From positions 434,001-498,000 of the forward strand of contig NW_027478518.1 of the NCBI RefSeq assembly GCF_051014685.1: 64,000 nt of DNA. The letters are read 5' to 3'. The position numbers were made by a program, and so were the translations under genes. Of this stretch, positions 38,071 through 50,900 are shown in pieces. The notes below the pieces were generated by a model, which was given only the letters and a program-made list of their open reading frames with translations, searched no databases and was not told the DNA's origin. Position 1 is the first letter of the stretch; every line of letters starts with the position of its first letter. The stretch comes from Ptiloglossa arizonensis. Taxonomy: Eukaryota; Arthropoda; Insecta; Hymenoptera; Colletidae.

Positions 38071-41058
38071 AAACTCGCCCGATTACAACGGTATGTGTAT
38101 TTTTTCCCTAGGCCATTCTGGTTAAGCGTTTGGAGCAGCAGAATTGCGAAAAATTTGTTCTCTTCTCAACCATTTCTTAACTTCAATCTCTCATATCTCG
38201 CGAACGGATTGACCTAACCCAAAAATTCCTGTTGTGTCTGAAAGTAGAAACTCGCCCGATTACAACGCTATGTGTATTTTTTCCCTAGGCCATTCTGGTT
38301 AAGCGTTTGGAGCAGCAGATTTACGAAAAATTTGTTGTCTTCTCAACCATTTCTTAGCTTCAAACTCCCATGTCTCGCGAACTGATTGACCTAACCCAAA
38401 AATTCCTATTGCATCTGAAAGCAGAAACTCGCCCGATTACAACGGTATGTGTATTTTTTCCATAGGCCATTCTGGTTAAGCGTTTGGAGCAGCAGAATTG
38501 CGAAAAATTTTTTATCTTCTCAACCATTCCTTAGCTTCAAACTCCCATATCTCGCGAACTGATTGACATAACCCAAAAATTCCTATTGCATCTGAAAGTA
38601 GAAACTCGCCCGATTACAACGGTATGTGTATTTTTTCCATAGGCCATTCTGGTTAAGCGTTTGGAGCAGCAGAATTGCGAAAAATTGTTTGCCTTCTCAA
38701 CCATTTCTTGGCTTCAAAGTCCCATATCTCGCGAACGGATTGACCTAACCAAAAAATTCCTATTGCTTCTGAAAGTAGACACTCGCCCGATTACAGCTGT
38801 ATGTGTGTTCTTTCCCTAGGCCATTCTGGTTAAGCGTTTGGAGCAGCAGAATTTAGAAAAATTTTTTGCCTTCTCAACCATTTCTTGGCTTCAAACTCCC
38901 ATACCTCGCGAACGGATTGACCTAACCCAAAAATTCCTGTTGCTTCTGAAAGTAGAAACTCGCCCGATTACAACGGTATGTGTATTTTTTCCCTAGCCCA
39001 TTCTGGTTAAGCGTTTGGAGCAGCAGAATTGCGAAAAATTTTTTGCCTTCTCAACCATTTCTTGGCTTCAAACTCCCATATCTCGCGAACGGATTGACCT
39101 AACCCAAAAATTCCTGTTGTGTCTGAAAGTAGAAACTCGCCCGATTACAACGGTATGTGTATTTTTTCCCTAGGCCATTCTGGTTAAGCGTTTGGAGCAG
39201 CAGAATTGCGAAAAATTTTTTATCTTCTCAACCATTCCTTAGCTTCAAACTCCCATATCTCGCGAACTGAATGACATAACCCAAAAATTCCTATTGCATC
39301 TGAAAGTAGAAACTCGCCCGATTACAACGGTATGTGTATTTTTTCCATAGGCCATTCTGGTTAAGCGTTTGGAGCAGCAGAATTGCGAAAAATTGTTTGC
39401 CTTCTCAACCATTTCTTGGCTTCAAACTCCCATATCTCGCGAACGGATTGACCTAACCAAAAAATTCCTATTGCTTCTGAAAGTAGACACTCGCCCGATT
39501 ACAGCTGTATGTGTGTTCTTTCCCTAGGCCATTCTGGTTAAGCGTTTGGAGCAGCAGAATTTAGAAAAATTTTTTGCCTTCTCAACCATTTCTTGGCTTC
39601 AAACTCCCATATCTCGCGAACGGATTGACCTAACCCAAATATTCCTGTTGCTTCTGAAAGTAGAAACTCGCCCGATTACAACGGTATGTGTATTTTTTCC
39701 CTAGCCCATTCTGGTTAAGCGTTTGGAGCAGCAGAATTGCGAAAAATTTTTTGCCTTCTCAACCATTTCTTGGCTTCAAACTCCCATATCTCGCGAACGG
39801 ATTGACCTAACCCAAAAGTTCCTGTTGTGTCTGAAAGTAGAAACTCGCCCGATTACAACGGTATGTGTATTTTTTCCCTAGGCCATTCTGGTTAAGCGTT
39901 TGGAGCAGCAGAATTGCGAAAAATTTGTTCTCTTCTCAACCATTTCCCAGCTTCAAACTTCCATATCTCGCGAACTGATTGACCTAACTCAAAAACTTCT
40001 ATTGCATCTGAAAGTAGAAACTCGCCCGATTACAACAGTATGTGTATTTTTTCCCTAGGCCATTCTGGTTAAGCGTTTGGAGCAGCAGAAGTGCGAAAAA
40101 TTTGTTCTCTTCTCAACCATTTCCCAGCTTCAAACTTCCATATCTCGCGAACTGATTGACATAACCCAAAAATTCCTATTGCATTTGAAAGTAGAAACTC
40201 GCCCGATTACAACGGTATGCGTATTTTTTCCCTAGGCCATTCTGTTTAAGCGATTGGAGCAGCTGAAGTGCGAAAAATTTGTTGTCTTGTCAGCCATTTC
40301 TTAGCTTCAAAGTCACATATCTCGCGAACGGATTGAACTAACCCAAAAATTCCTATTGCATCTGAAAGTAGAAACTCGCCCGATTACAGCGGTATGTGTA
40401 TTTTTTCCCTAGGCCTTTCTGGTTAAGCGTTTGGAGCAGCAGAAATGCGAAAAATTTGTTCTCTTCTCAACCATTTCTTAGCTTCAAACTCTCATATCTC
40501 GCGAACGGATTGACCCATCCCAAAAATTCCTATTGCATCTGAAAGAAGAAACTCGCCCGATTACAACGGTATGCGTGTTTTTTCCCTAGGCCATTCTGGT
40601 TAAGCGTTTGGAGCAGCAGAATTGCGAAAAATTTGTTCTCTTCTCAACCATTTCTTAGCTTCAAACTCCCATATCTCGCGAACGGATTGACCTAACCCAA
40701 AAATTCCTATTGCATTTGAAAGTAGAAACTCGCCCGATTACAGCGGTACGTGTATTTTTCCCCTAGGCCATTCTGGTTAAGCGATTGGAGCCTTCTCAAC
40801 CATTTCTTAGCTTCAAAGACCCATATCTCGCGAACGGATTGACCAAACCCAAAAATTCCGTCTGCGTCTGTAAGCAGAAACTGGCCCGATTACAACGGAA
40901 TGGGTATTTCTTCCCTAGGCCATTCTGGTTAGGCGTTTGGAGCAGCAGAAGTGCGAAAAATTTGTTGTCTTCTCAACCATTTCTTGGCTTCAAACTCCCA
41001 TATCTCGCGAACGGATTGACCAAATCCAAAAATTCCTGCTGCGTCTGAAAGTAGAAAC
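38071..41058. repeat. 17-mer repeat, copy 2 (2984-bp period)
   Basis: Matches 35.09-38.07 kb with shared rare markers acgctatgtg (38265), gaactgaatgac (near 39.26 kb), cagctgaagtgcg (near 40.26 kb) and the 152-bp monomer. Two whole-monomer differences cancel. Near 38.5 kb this copy lacks the ttgtttgcc/ttgtgactg monomer of copy 1. Near 40.5 kb it has an extra monomer with gacccatccc and gaaagaagaaac. The net period is therefore unchanged. Confidence 0.86.
40674..40825. repeat. 152-bp monomer with 25-bp deletion, copy 2
   Basis: Junction between 40791 and 40792, exactly 2984 bp after copy 1 and with the same linked variants, including the following aaagaccc monomer. It is a passive copy made by the 17-mer duplication. 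Confidence 0.95.
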
Positions 41059-44000
41059 TGGCCCGATTACAACGGTATGCGTGTTTTTTCCCTAGGCCAT
41101 TCTGGTTAAGCGTTTGGAGCAGCAGAATTGCGAAAAATTTGTTCTCTTCTCAACCATTTCTCAGCTTCAAACTTCCATATCTCGCGAACTGATTGACCTA
41201 ATCCAAAAATTTCTATTGCATCTGAAAGTAGAAACTCGCCCGATTACAACGGTATGCGTATTTTTTCCCTAGGCCATTCTGGTTAAGCGTTTGAAGCAGC
41301 AGAATTGCGAAAAATTTTTTGCCTTCTCAACCATTTCTTGGCTTCAAACTCCCATATCTCGCGAACGGACTGACCTAACCAAAAAATTCCTATTGCATCT
41401 GAAAGTAGAAACGCGCCCGATTACATCTGTATGTGTGTTTTTTCCCTAGGCCATTCTGGTTAAGCGTTTGGAGCAGCAGAATTGCGAAAAATTGTTTGCC
41501 TTCTCAACCATTTCTTGGCTTCAAACTTCCATATCTCGCGAACTGATTGACCTAACCCAAAAATTCCTATTGCATCTGAAAGTAGAAGCTCGCCCGATTA
41601 CAACGGTATGCGTATTTTTTCCCTAGGCCATTCTGGTTAAGCGTTTGGAGCAGCAGAATTGCGAAAAATTTGTTCTCTTCTCAACCATTTCTTAGCTTCA
41701 AACTCCCATATCTCGCGAACGGATTGACCTATCCCAAAAACTCCTGTTGCGTCTGAAAGTAGAAACTCGCCCGATTACAACGGTATGCGTATTTTTTCCA
41801 TAGGCCATTCTGGTTAAGCGTTTGGAGCAGCAGAATTGCGAAAAATTTTTTGCCTTCTCAACCATTTCTTGGCTTCAAACTCCCATATCTCGCGAACGGA
41901 TTGACCTAACCCAAAAATTCCTGTTGCGTCTGAAAGTAGAAACTCGCCCGATTACAACGGTATGTGTATTTTTTCCCTAGGCCATTCTGGTTAAGCGTTT
42001 GGAGCAGCAGAATTGCGAAAAATTTTTTGCCTTCTCAACCATTTCTTGGATTCAAACTCCCATATCACGCGAACTGATTGACCTAACCCAAAAATTTCTA
42101 ATGCATCTGAAAGTAGAATCTCGCCCGATTACAACGGTATGCGTATTTTTTCCATAGGCCATTCTGGTTAAGCGTTTGGAGCAGCACAATTGCGAAAAAT
42201 TTGTTGCCTTCTCAACCATTTCTTGGCTTCAAACTCCCATATCTCGCGAACGGATTGACCTAACCCAAAAATTCCTGTTGCGTCTGAAAGTAGAAACTCG
42301 CCCGATTACAACGGTATGTGTATTTCTTCCCTAGGCCATTCTGGTTAAGCGTTTGGAGCAGCAGATTTGCGAAAAATTTGTTGTCTTCTCAACCATTTCT
42401 TAGCTTCAAACTCCCATATCTCGCGAACGGATTGACCTAACCCAAAAATTCCTATTGCATCTGAAAGTAGAAACTCGCCCGATTACAACGGTATGTGTAT
42501 TTTTTCCCTAGACCATTCTGGTTAAGCGTTTGAAGCAGCAGAATTGCGAAAAATTTTTTGCCTTCTCAACCATTTCTTGGCTTCAAACTCCCATATCTCG
42601 CGAACGGACTGACCTAACCAAAAAATTCCTATTGCATCTGAAAGTAGAAACTCGCCCGATTACAACGGTATGTGTATTTTTTCCCTAGGCCATTCTGGTT
42701 AAGCGTTTGGAGCAGCAGAATTGCGAAAAATTTGTTCTCTTCTCAACCATTTCTTAACTTCAATCTCTCATATCTCGCGAACGGATTGACCTAACCCAAA
42801 AATTCCTGTTGTGTCTGAAAGTAGAAACTCGCCCGATTACAACGCTATGTGTATTTTTTCCCTAGGCCATTCTGGTTAAGCGTTTGGAGCAGCAGATTTG
42901 CGAAAAATTTGTTGTCATCTCAACCATTTCTTAGCTTCAAACTCCCATGTCTCGCGAACTGATTGACCTAACCCAAAAATTCCTATTGCATCTGAAAGTA
43001 GAAACTCGCCCGATTACAACGGTATGTGTATTTTTTCCATAGGCCATTCTGGTTAAGCGTTTGGAGCAGCAGAATTGCGAAAAATTTTTTATCTTCTCAA
43101 CCATTCCTTAGCTTCAAACTCCCATATCTCGCGAACTGATTGACATAACCCAAAAATTCCTATTGCATCTGAAAGTAGAAACTCGCCCGATTACAATGGT
43201 ATGTGTATTTTTTCCATAGGCCATTCTGGTTAAGCGTTTGGAGCAGCAGAATTGCGAAAAATTGTTTGCCTTCTCAACCATTTCTTGGCTTCAAAGTCCC
43301 ATATCTCGCGAACGGATTGACCTAACCAAAAAATTCCTATTGCTTCTGAAAGTAGACACTCGCCCGATTACAGCTGTATGTGTGTTCTTTCCCTAGGCCA
43401 TTCTGGTTAAGCGTTTGGAGCAGCAGAATTTAGAAAAATTTTTTGCCTTCTCAACCATTTCTTGGCTTCAAACTCCCATACCTCGCGAACGGATTGACCT
43501 AACCCAAAAATTCCTGTTGCTTCTGAAAGTAGAAACTCGCCCGATTACAACGGTATGTGTATTTTTTCCCTAGCCCATTCTGGTTAAGCGTTTGGAGCAG
43601 CAGAATTGCGAAAAATTTTTTGCCTTCTCAACCATTTCTTGGCTTCAAACTCCCATATCTCGCGAACGGATTGACCTAACCCAAAAATTCCTGTTGTGTC
43701 TGAAAGTAGAAACTCGCCCGATTACAACGGTATGTGTATTTTTTCCCTAGGCCATTCTGGTTAAGCGTTTGGAGCAGCAGAATTGTGAAAAATTTTTTAT
43801 CTTCTCAACCATTCCTTCGCTTCAAACTCCCATATCTCGCGAACTGATTGACATAACCCAAAAATTCCTATTGCATCTGAAAGTAGAAACTCGCCCGATT
43901 ACAACGGTATGTGTATTTTTTCCATAGGCCATTCTGGTTAAGCGTTTGGAGCAGCAGAATTGCGAAAAATTGTTTGCCTTCTCAAGCATTTCTTGGCTTC

Positions 44001-45270
44001 AAACTCCCATATCTCGCAAACGGATTGACCTAACCAAAAAATTCCTATTGCTTCTGAAAGTAGACACTCGCCCGATTACAGCTGTATGTGTGTTCTTTCC
44101 CTAGGCCATTCTGGTTAAGCGTTTGGAGCAGCAGAATTTAGAAAAATTTTTTGCCTTCTCAACCATTTCTTGGCTTCAAACTCCCATATCTCGCGAACGG
44201 ATTGACCTAACCCAAAAATTCCTGTTGCTTCTGAAAGTAGAATCTCGCCCGATTACAACGGTATGTGTATTTTTTCCCTAGGCCATTCTGGTTAAGCGTT
44301 TGGAGCAGCAGAATTGCGAAAAATTTGTTCTCTTCTCAACCATTTCCCAGCTTCAAACTTCCATATCTCGCGAACTGATTGACCTAACCCAAAAATTTCT
44401 ATTGCATCTGAAAGTAGAAACTCGCCCGATTACAACAGTATGTGTATTTTTTCCCTAGGCCATTCTGGTTAAGCGTTTGGAGCAGCAGAAGTGCGAAAAA
44501 TTTGTTGTCTTCTCAACCATTTCTTGGCTTCAAACTCCCATATCTCGCGAACGGATTGACCAAACCCAAAAATTCCTGCTGCGTCTGAAAGTAGAAACTA
44601 GCCCGATTACAACTGTATGCGTATTTTTTCCCTAGGCCATTCTGGTTAAGCGTTTGGAGCAGCAGAATTGCGAAAAATTTGTTGTCTTCTCAACCATTTC
44701 TTAGCTTCAAACTCCCATATCTCGCGAACGGATTGACCTAACCCAAAAACTCCTATTGCATCTGAAAGTAGAAACTCGCCCGATTACAACGGTATGCGTA
44801 TTTTTTCCCTATCCCATTCTGGTTAAGCGTTTGGAGCAGCAGAATTGCGAAAAATTTTTTGTCTTCTCAACCATTTCTTATCTTCAAAGTCCCATATCTC
44901 GCGAACGGATTGACCAAACCCAAAAATTCCTTCTGCGTCTGTAAGCAGAAACTCGCCCGATTACAACGGTATGGGTATTTTTTCCCTAGCCCATTCTGGT
45001 TAAGCGTTTGGAGCAGCAGAATTGCGAAAAATTTGTTCTCTTCTCAACCATTTCTTAGCTTCAAACTCCCATATTTCGCGAACGGATTGACCTAACCCAA
45101 AAATTCCTATCGTAACTGAAAGTAGAAACTCGTCCGATTACAACGGTATGGGTATTTTTTCCCTAGGCCATTCTGGTTAATCGTTTGGAGCAGCAGAAGT
45201 GCGAAAAATTTGTTCTCTTCTCAACCATTTCTTAGCTTCAAACTCCCATATCTCGCGAACGGATTGACCT
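41059..45270. repeat. Partial third copy of the 34.3-37.3 kb segment
   Basis: From 41,882 to roughly 44.4 kb the sequence follows 34,321 onward at a 7561-bp offset. It includes acgctatgtg at 42842 and the cattcc/ttttttatc monomers, with one or two whole-monomer gains and losses on the way. Before 41,882 the offset is 7738 bp, one monomer more. Right-half types (aagtgcg, ctgctgcgtctg, aaactagcc) take over from about 44.48 kb. Confidence 0.8.
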
Positions 45271-46130
45271 AACCCAAAAATTCCTGTTGTGTCTGAAAGT
45301 AGAAACTCGCCCGATTACAACGGTATGTGTATTTTTTCCCTAGGCCATTCTGGTTAAGCGTTTGGAGCAGCAGAATTGTGAAAAATTTTTTATCTTCTCA
45401 ACCATTCCTTCGCTTCAAACTCCCATATCTCGCGAACTGATTGACATAACCCAAAAATTCCTATTGCATCTGAAAGTAGAAACTCGCCCGATTACAACGG
45501 TATGTGTATTTTTTCCATAGGCCATTCTGGTTAAGCGTTTGGAGCAGCAGAATTGCGAAAAATTGTTTGCCTTCTCAAGCATTTCTTGGCTTCAAACTCC
45601 CATATCTCGCAAACGGATTGACCTAACCAAAAAATTCCTATTGCTTCTGAAAGTAGACACTCGCCCGATTACAGCTGTATGTGTGTTCTTTCCCTAGGCC
45701 ATTCTGGTTAAGCGTTTGGAGCAGCAGAATTTAGAAAAATTTTTTGCCTTCTCAACCATTTCTTGGCTTCAAACTCCCATATCTCGCGAACGGATTGACC
45801 TAACCCAAAAATTCCTGTTGCTTCTGAAAGTAGAATCTCGCCCGATTACAACGGTATGTGTATTTTTTCCCTAGGCCATTCTGGTTAAGCGTTTGGAGCA
45901 GCAGAATTGCGAAAAATTTGTTCTCTTCTCAACCATTTCCCAGCTTCAAACTTCCACATCTCGCGAACTGATTGACCTAACCCAAAAATTTCTATTGCAT
46001 CTGAAAGTAGAAACTCGCCCGATTACAACAGTATGTGTATTTTTTCCCTAGGCCATTCTGGTTAAGCGTTTGGAGCAGCAGAAGTGCGAAAAATTTGTTC
46101 TCTTCTCAACCATTTCCCAGCTTCAAACTT
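43679..46130. repeat. 9-mer tandem duplication, 1593-bp period
   Basis: The rare aattgtgaaa/cattccttcgc monomer at 43781 is repeated at 45374, exactly 9 x 177 bp later. The following monomers match, including tctcaagcatt, tctcgcaaacgg and gtagaatctcg. Copy 1 is about 43,679-44,510 plus the segment up to 45.27 kb; copy 2 starts at about 45,272. After about 46.1 kb the two copies part company, and the segment following 44,487 resumes after 46.58 kb at a 2099-bp offset (12 x 177 - 25). Confidence 0.83.
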
Positions 46131-46312
46131 CCATATCTCGCGAACGGATTGACCTAACCCAAAAATTCCTATTGCATCTGAAATAAGAAACTCGCCCGAT
46201 TACAACGGTATGCGTGTTTTTTCCCTAGGCCATTCTGGTTAAGCGTTTGGAGCAGCAGAATTGCGAAAAATTTGTTCTCTTCTCAACCATTTCTTAGCTT
46301 CAAACTCCCATA

Positions 46313-46464
46313 TCTCGCGAACGGATTGACCTAACCCTAAAATTCCTATTGCATTTGAAAGTAGAAACTCGCCCGATTACAGCGGTACGTGTATTTTTCC
46401 CCTAGGCCATTCTGGTTAAGCGATTGGAGCCTTCTCAACCATTTCTTGGCTTCAAAGTCCCATA
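46313..46464. repeat. 152-bp monomer with 25-bp deletion, copy 3
   Basis: Junction between 46430 and 46431. The deletion haplotype (gcggtacgtg, tttttcccc, gcgattggag) is intact, but the downstream sequence reads cttggcttcaaagtccc rather than aaagaccc. A private aaccctaaaattcc lies at its left end. It is 1037 bp (6 x 177 - 25) upstream of the next deleted monomer. Confidence 0.95.
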
Positions 46465-47349
46465 TCTCGCGAACGGATTGACCAAACCCAAAAATTCCGT
46501 CTGCGTCTGTAATCAGAAACTGGCCCGATTACAACGGAATGGGTATTTCTTCCCTAGGCCATTCTGGTTAGGCGTTTGGAGCAGCAGAAGTGCGAAAAAT
46601 TTGTTGTCTTCTCAACCATTTCTTGGCTTCAAACTCCCATATCTCGCGAACGGATTGACCAAACCCAAAAATTCCTGCTGCGTCTGAAAGTAGAAACTAG
46701 CCCGATTACAACTGTATGCGTATTTTTTCCCTAGGCCATTCTGGTTAAGCGTTTGGAGCAGCAGAATTGCGAAAAATTTGTTGTCTTCTCAACCATTTCT
46801 TAGCTTCAAACTCCCATATCTCGCGAACGGATTGACCTAACCCAAAAACTCCTATTGCATCTGAAAGTAGAAACTCGCCCGATTACAACGGTATGCGTAT
46901 TTTTTCCCTAGCCCATTCTGGTTAAGCGTTTGGAGCAGCAGAATTGCGAAAAATTTTTTGTCTTCTCAACCATTTCTTATCTTCAAAGTCCCATATCTCG
47001 CGAACGGATTGACCAAACCCAAAAATTCCTTCTGCGTCTGTAAGCAGAAACTCGCCCGATTACAACGGTATGGGTATTTTTTCCCTAGCCCATTCTGGTT
47101 AAGCGTTTGGAGCAGCAGAATTGCGAAAAATTTGTTCTCTTCTCAACCATTTCTTAGCTTCAAACTCCCATATTTCGCGAACGGATTGACCTAACCCAAA
47201 AATTCCTATCGTAACTGAAAGTAGAAACTCGTCCGATTACAACGGTATGGGTATTTTTTCCCTAGGCCATTCTGGTTAAGCGTTTGGAGCAGCAGAAGTG
47301 CGAAAAATTTGTTCTCTTCTCAACCATTTCTTAGCTTCAAACTCCCATA

Positions 47350-47501
47350 TCTCGCGAACGGATTGACCTAACCCAAAAATTCCTATTGCATTTGAAAGTA
47401 GAAACTCGCCCGATTACAGCGGTACGTGTATTTTTCCCCTAGGCCATTCTGGTTAAGCGATTGGAGCCTTCTCAACCATTTCTTAGCTTCAAACTCCCAT
47501 A
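47350..47501. repeat. 152-bp monomer with 25-bp deletion, copy 4
   Basis: Junction between 47467 and 47468, with the same linked variants as the other copies. The next monomer has ccttctgcgtctgtaagcag followed by ggaatgagtatttc, a variant pair that is repeated at about 48.99 and 53.77 kb without the deletion. The deleted and undeleted contexts have therefore been recombined. Confidence 0.95.
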
Positions 47502-47969
47502 TCTCGCGAACGGATTGACCAAACCCAAAAATTCCTTCTGCGTCTGTAAGCAGAAACTCGCCCGATTACAACGGAATGAGTATTTCTTCCCTAGGCCATT
47601 CTGGTTAGGCGTTTGGGGCAGCAGAAGTGCGAAAAATTTGTTGTCTTCTCAACCATTTCTTGGCTTCAAACTCCCATATATCGCGAACGGATTGACCAAA
47701 CCCAAAAATTCCTGCTGCGTCTGAAAGTAGAAACTAGCCCGATTACAACTGTATGCGTATTTTTTCCCTAGGCCATTCTGTTTAAGCGTTTGGAGCAGCA
47801 GACCTGCGAAAAATTTGTTGTCTTCTCAACCATTTCTTATCTTCAAACTCCCATATCTCGCGAACGGATTGACCTAACCCAAAAATTCCTATTGCATCTG
47901 AAAGTAGAAACTCACCCGATTACAACGGTATGCGTATTTTTTCCCTAGCCCATTCTGGTTAAGCGGTTG

Positions 47970-50900
47970 GAGCAGCAGAATTGCGAAAAATTTTTTGTCT
48001 TCTCAACCATTTCTTATCTTCAAAGTCCCATATCTCGCGAACGGATTGACCAAACCCAAAAATTCCTTCTGCGCCTGAAAGTAGAAACTCGCCCGATTAC
48101 AACGGTATGGGTATTTTTTCCCTAGGCCATTCTGGTTAAGCGTTTGGAGCAGCAGAATTGCGAAAAATGTTTTGCCTTCTCAACCATTTCTTGGCTCTAA
48201 ACTGCCATATCTCGCGAACGGATTGACCTATACCAAAAATTCCTATTGTATCTGAAAGTAGAAACTCGCCCGATTACAACGGTATGTGTATTTTGTCCCT
48301 AGCGCATTCTGGTTAAGCGTTTGGAGCAGCAGAATTGCGAAAAATTTGTTGTCTTCTCAACCATTTCTTATCTTCAAAGTCCCATATCTCGCGAACGGAT
48401 TGACAAAACCCAAAAATTCCTTCTGCGTCTGAAAGTAGAAACTCGCCCGATTACAACGGTATGGGTATTTTTTCCCTAGGCCATTCTGGTTAAGCGTTTG
48501 GAGCAGCAGAATTGCGAAAAATTTTTTTCCTTCTCAACCATTTCTTGGCTTCAAACTGCCATATCTCGCGAACGGATTGACCTATCCCAAAAATTCCTAT
48601 TGCATCTGAAAGTAGAAACTCGCACGATTACAACTGTATGCGTATTTTTCCCCTAGGCCATTCTGGTTAAGCGTTTGGAGCAGCAGAATTGCGAAAAATT
48701 TTTTGCCTTCTCAACCATTTCTTGGCTTCAAACTCCCATATCTCGCGAACGGATTGACCTAACCCAAAAATTCCTGTTGTGTCTGAAAGTAGAAACTCGC
48801 CCGATTACAAGGGTATGTGTATTTTTTCCTTAGGTCATTCTGGTTAAGCGTTTGGAGCAGCAGAATTGCGAAAAATTTTTTGCCTTCTCAACCATTTCTT
48901 AGCTTCAAACTCCCATATCTCGCGAACGGATTGACCAAACCCAAAAATTCCTTCTGCGTCTGTAAGCAGAAACTCGCCCGATTACAACGGAATGAGTATT
49001 TCTTCCCTAGGCCATTCTGGTTAGGCGTTTGGGGCAGCAGAAGTGCGAAAAATTTGTTGTCTTCTCAACCATTTCTTGGCTTCAAACTCCCATATATCGC
49101 GAACGGATTGACCAAACCCATAAATTCCTGCTGCGTCTGAAAGTAGAAACTAGCCCGATTACAACTGTATGCGTATTTTTTCCCTAGGCCATTCTGTTTA
49201 AGCGTTTGGAGCAGCAGACTTGCGAAAAATTTGTTGTCTTCTCAACCATTTCTTAGCTTCAAACTCCCATATCTCGCGAACGGATTGACCTAACCCAAAA
49301 ATTCCTATTGCATCTGAAAGTAGAAACTCACCCGATTACAACGGTATGCGTATTTTTTCCGTAGCCCATTCTGGTTAAGCGTTTGGAGCAGCAGAATTGC
49401 GAAAAATTTTTTGTCTTCTCAACCATTTCTTATCTTCAAAGTCCCATATCTCGCGAACGGATTGACCAAACCCAAAAATTCCTTCTGCGTCTGAAAGTAG
49501 AAACTCGCCCGATTACAACGGTATGGGTATTTTTTCCCTAGGCCATTCTGGTTAAGCGTTTGGAGCAGCAGAATTGCGAAAAATTTTTTGCCTTCTCAAC
49601 CATTTCTTGGCTCTAAACTGCCATATCTCGCGAACGGATTGACCTATACCAAAAATTCCTATTGTATCTGAAAGTAGAAACTCGCCCGATTACAACGGTA
49701 TGTGTATTTTGTCCCTAGCGCATTCTGGTTAAGCGTTTGGAGCAGCAGAATTGCGAAAAATTTGTTGTCTTCTCAACCATTTCTTATCTTCAAAGTCCCA
49801 TATCTCGCGAACGGATTGACAAAACCCAAAAATTCCTTCTGCGTCTGAAAGTAGAAACTCGCCCGATTACAACGGTATGGGTATTTTTTCCCTAGGCCAT
49901 TCTGGTTAAGCGTTTGGAGCAGCAGAATTGCGAAAAATTTTTTTCCTTCTCAACCATTTCTTGGCTTCAAACTGCCATATCTCGCGAACGGATTGACCTA
50001 TCCCAAAAATTCCTATTGCATCTGAAAGTAGAAACTCGCCCGATTACAACTGTATGCGTATTTTTCCCCTAGGCCATTCTGGTTAAGCGTTTGGAGCAGC
50101 AGAATTGCGAAAAATTTTTTGCCTTCTCAACCATTTCTTGGCTTCAAACTCCCATATCTCGCGAACGGATTGACCTAACCCAAAAATTCCTGTTGTGTCT
50201 GAAAGTAGAAACTCGCCCGATTACAACGGTATGTGTATTTTTTCCCTAGGTCATTCTGGTTAAGCGTTTGGAGCAGCAGAATTGCGAAAAATTTTTTGCC
50301 TTCTCAACCATTTCTTAGCTTCAAAGTCCCATATCTCGCGAACGGATTGACCACACCCAAAAATTCCTTCTGCGTCTGAAAGTAGAACCTCGCCCGATTA
50401 CAACGGTATGGGTATTTTTTCCCTAGGCCATTCTGGTTAAGCGTTTTTAGCAGCAGAATTGCGAAAAATTTTTTGCCTTCTCAACCATTTCTTGGCTTCA
50501 AACTGCCATATCTCGCGAACGGATTGACCTAACCCAAAAATTCCTATTGCATCTGAAAGTAGAAACTCGCCCGACTACAGCGGTATGTGTATTTTTTCCC
50601 TAGGCCATTCTGGTTAAGCGTTTGGAGCAGCAGAATTGCGAAAAATTTGTTCTCTACTCAACCATTTCTTAGCTTCAAACTCCCGTATCTCGCGAACGGA
50701 TTGACCTAACCCAAAAATTCCTATCGTAACTGAAAGTAGAAACTCGTCCGATTACAACGGTATGGGTATTTTTTCCCTAGGCCATTCTGGTTAAGCGTTT
50801 GGAGCAGCAGAAGTGCGAAAAATTTGTTGTCTTCTCAACCATTTCTTAGCTTCAAAGTCCCACATCTCGCGAACGGATTGACCAAACCCAAAAATTCCTG

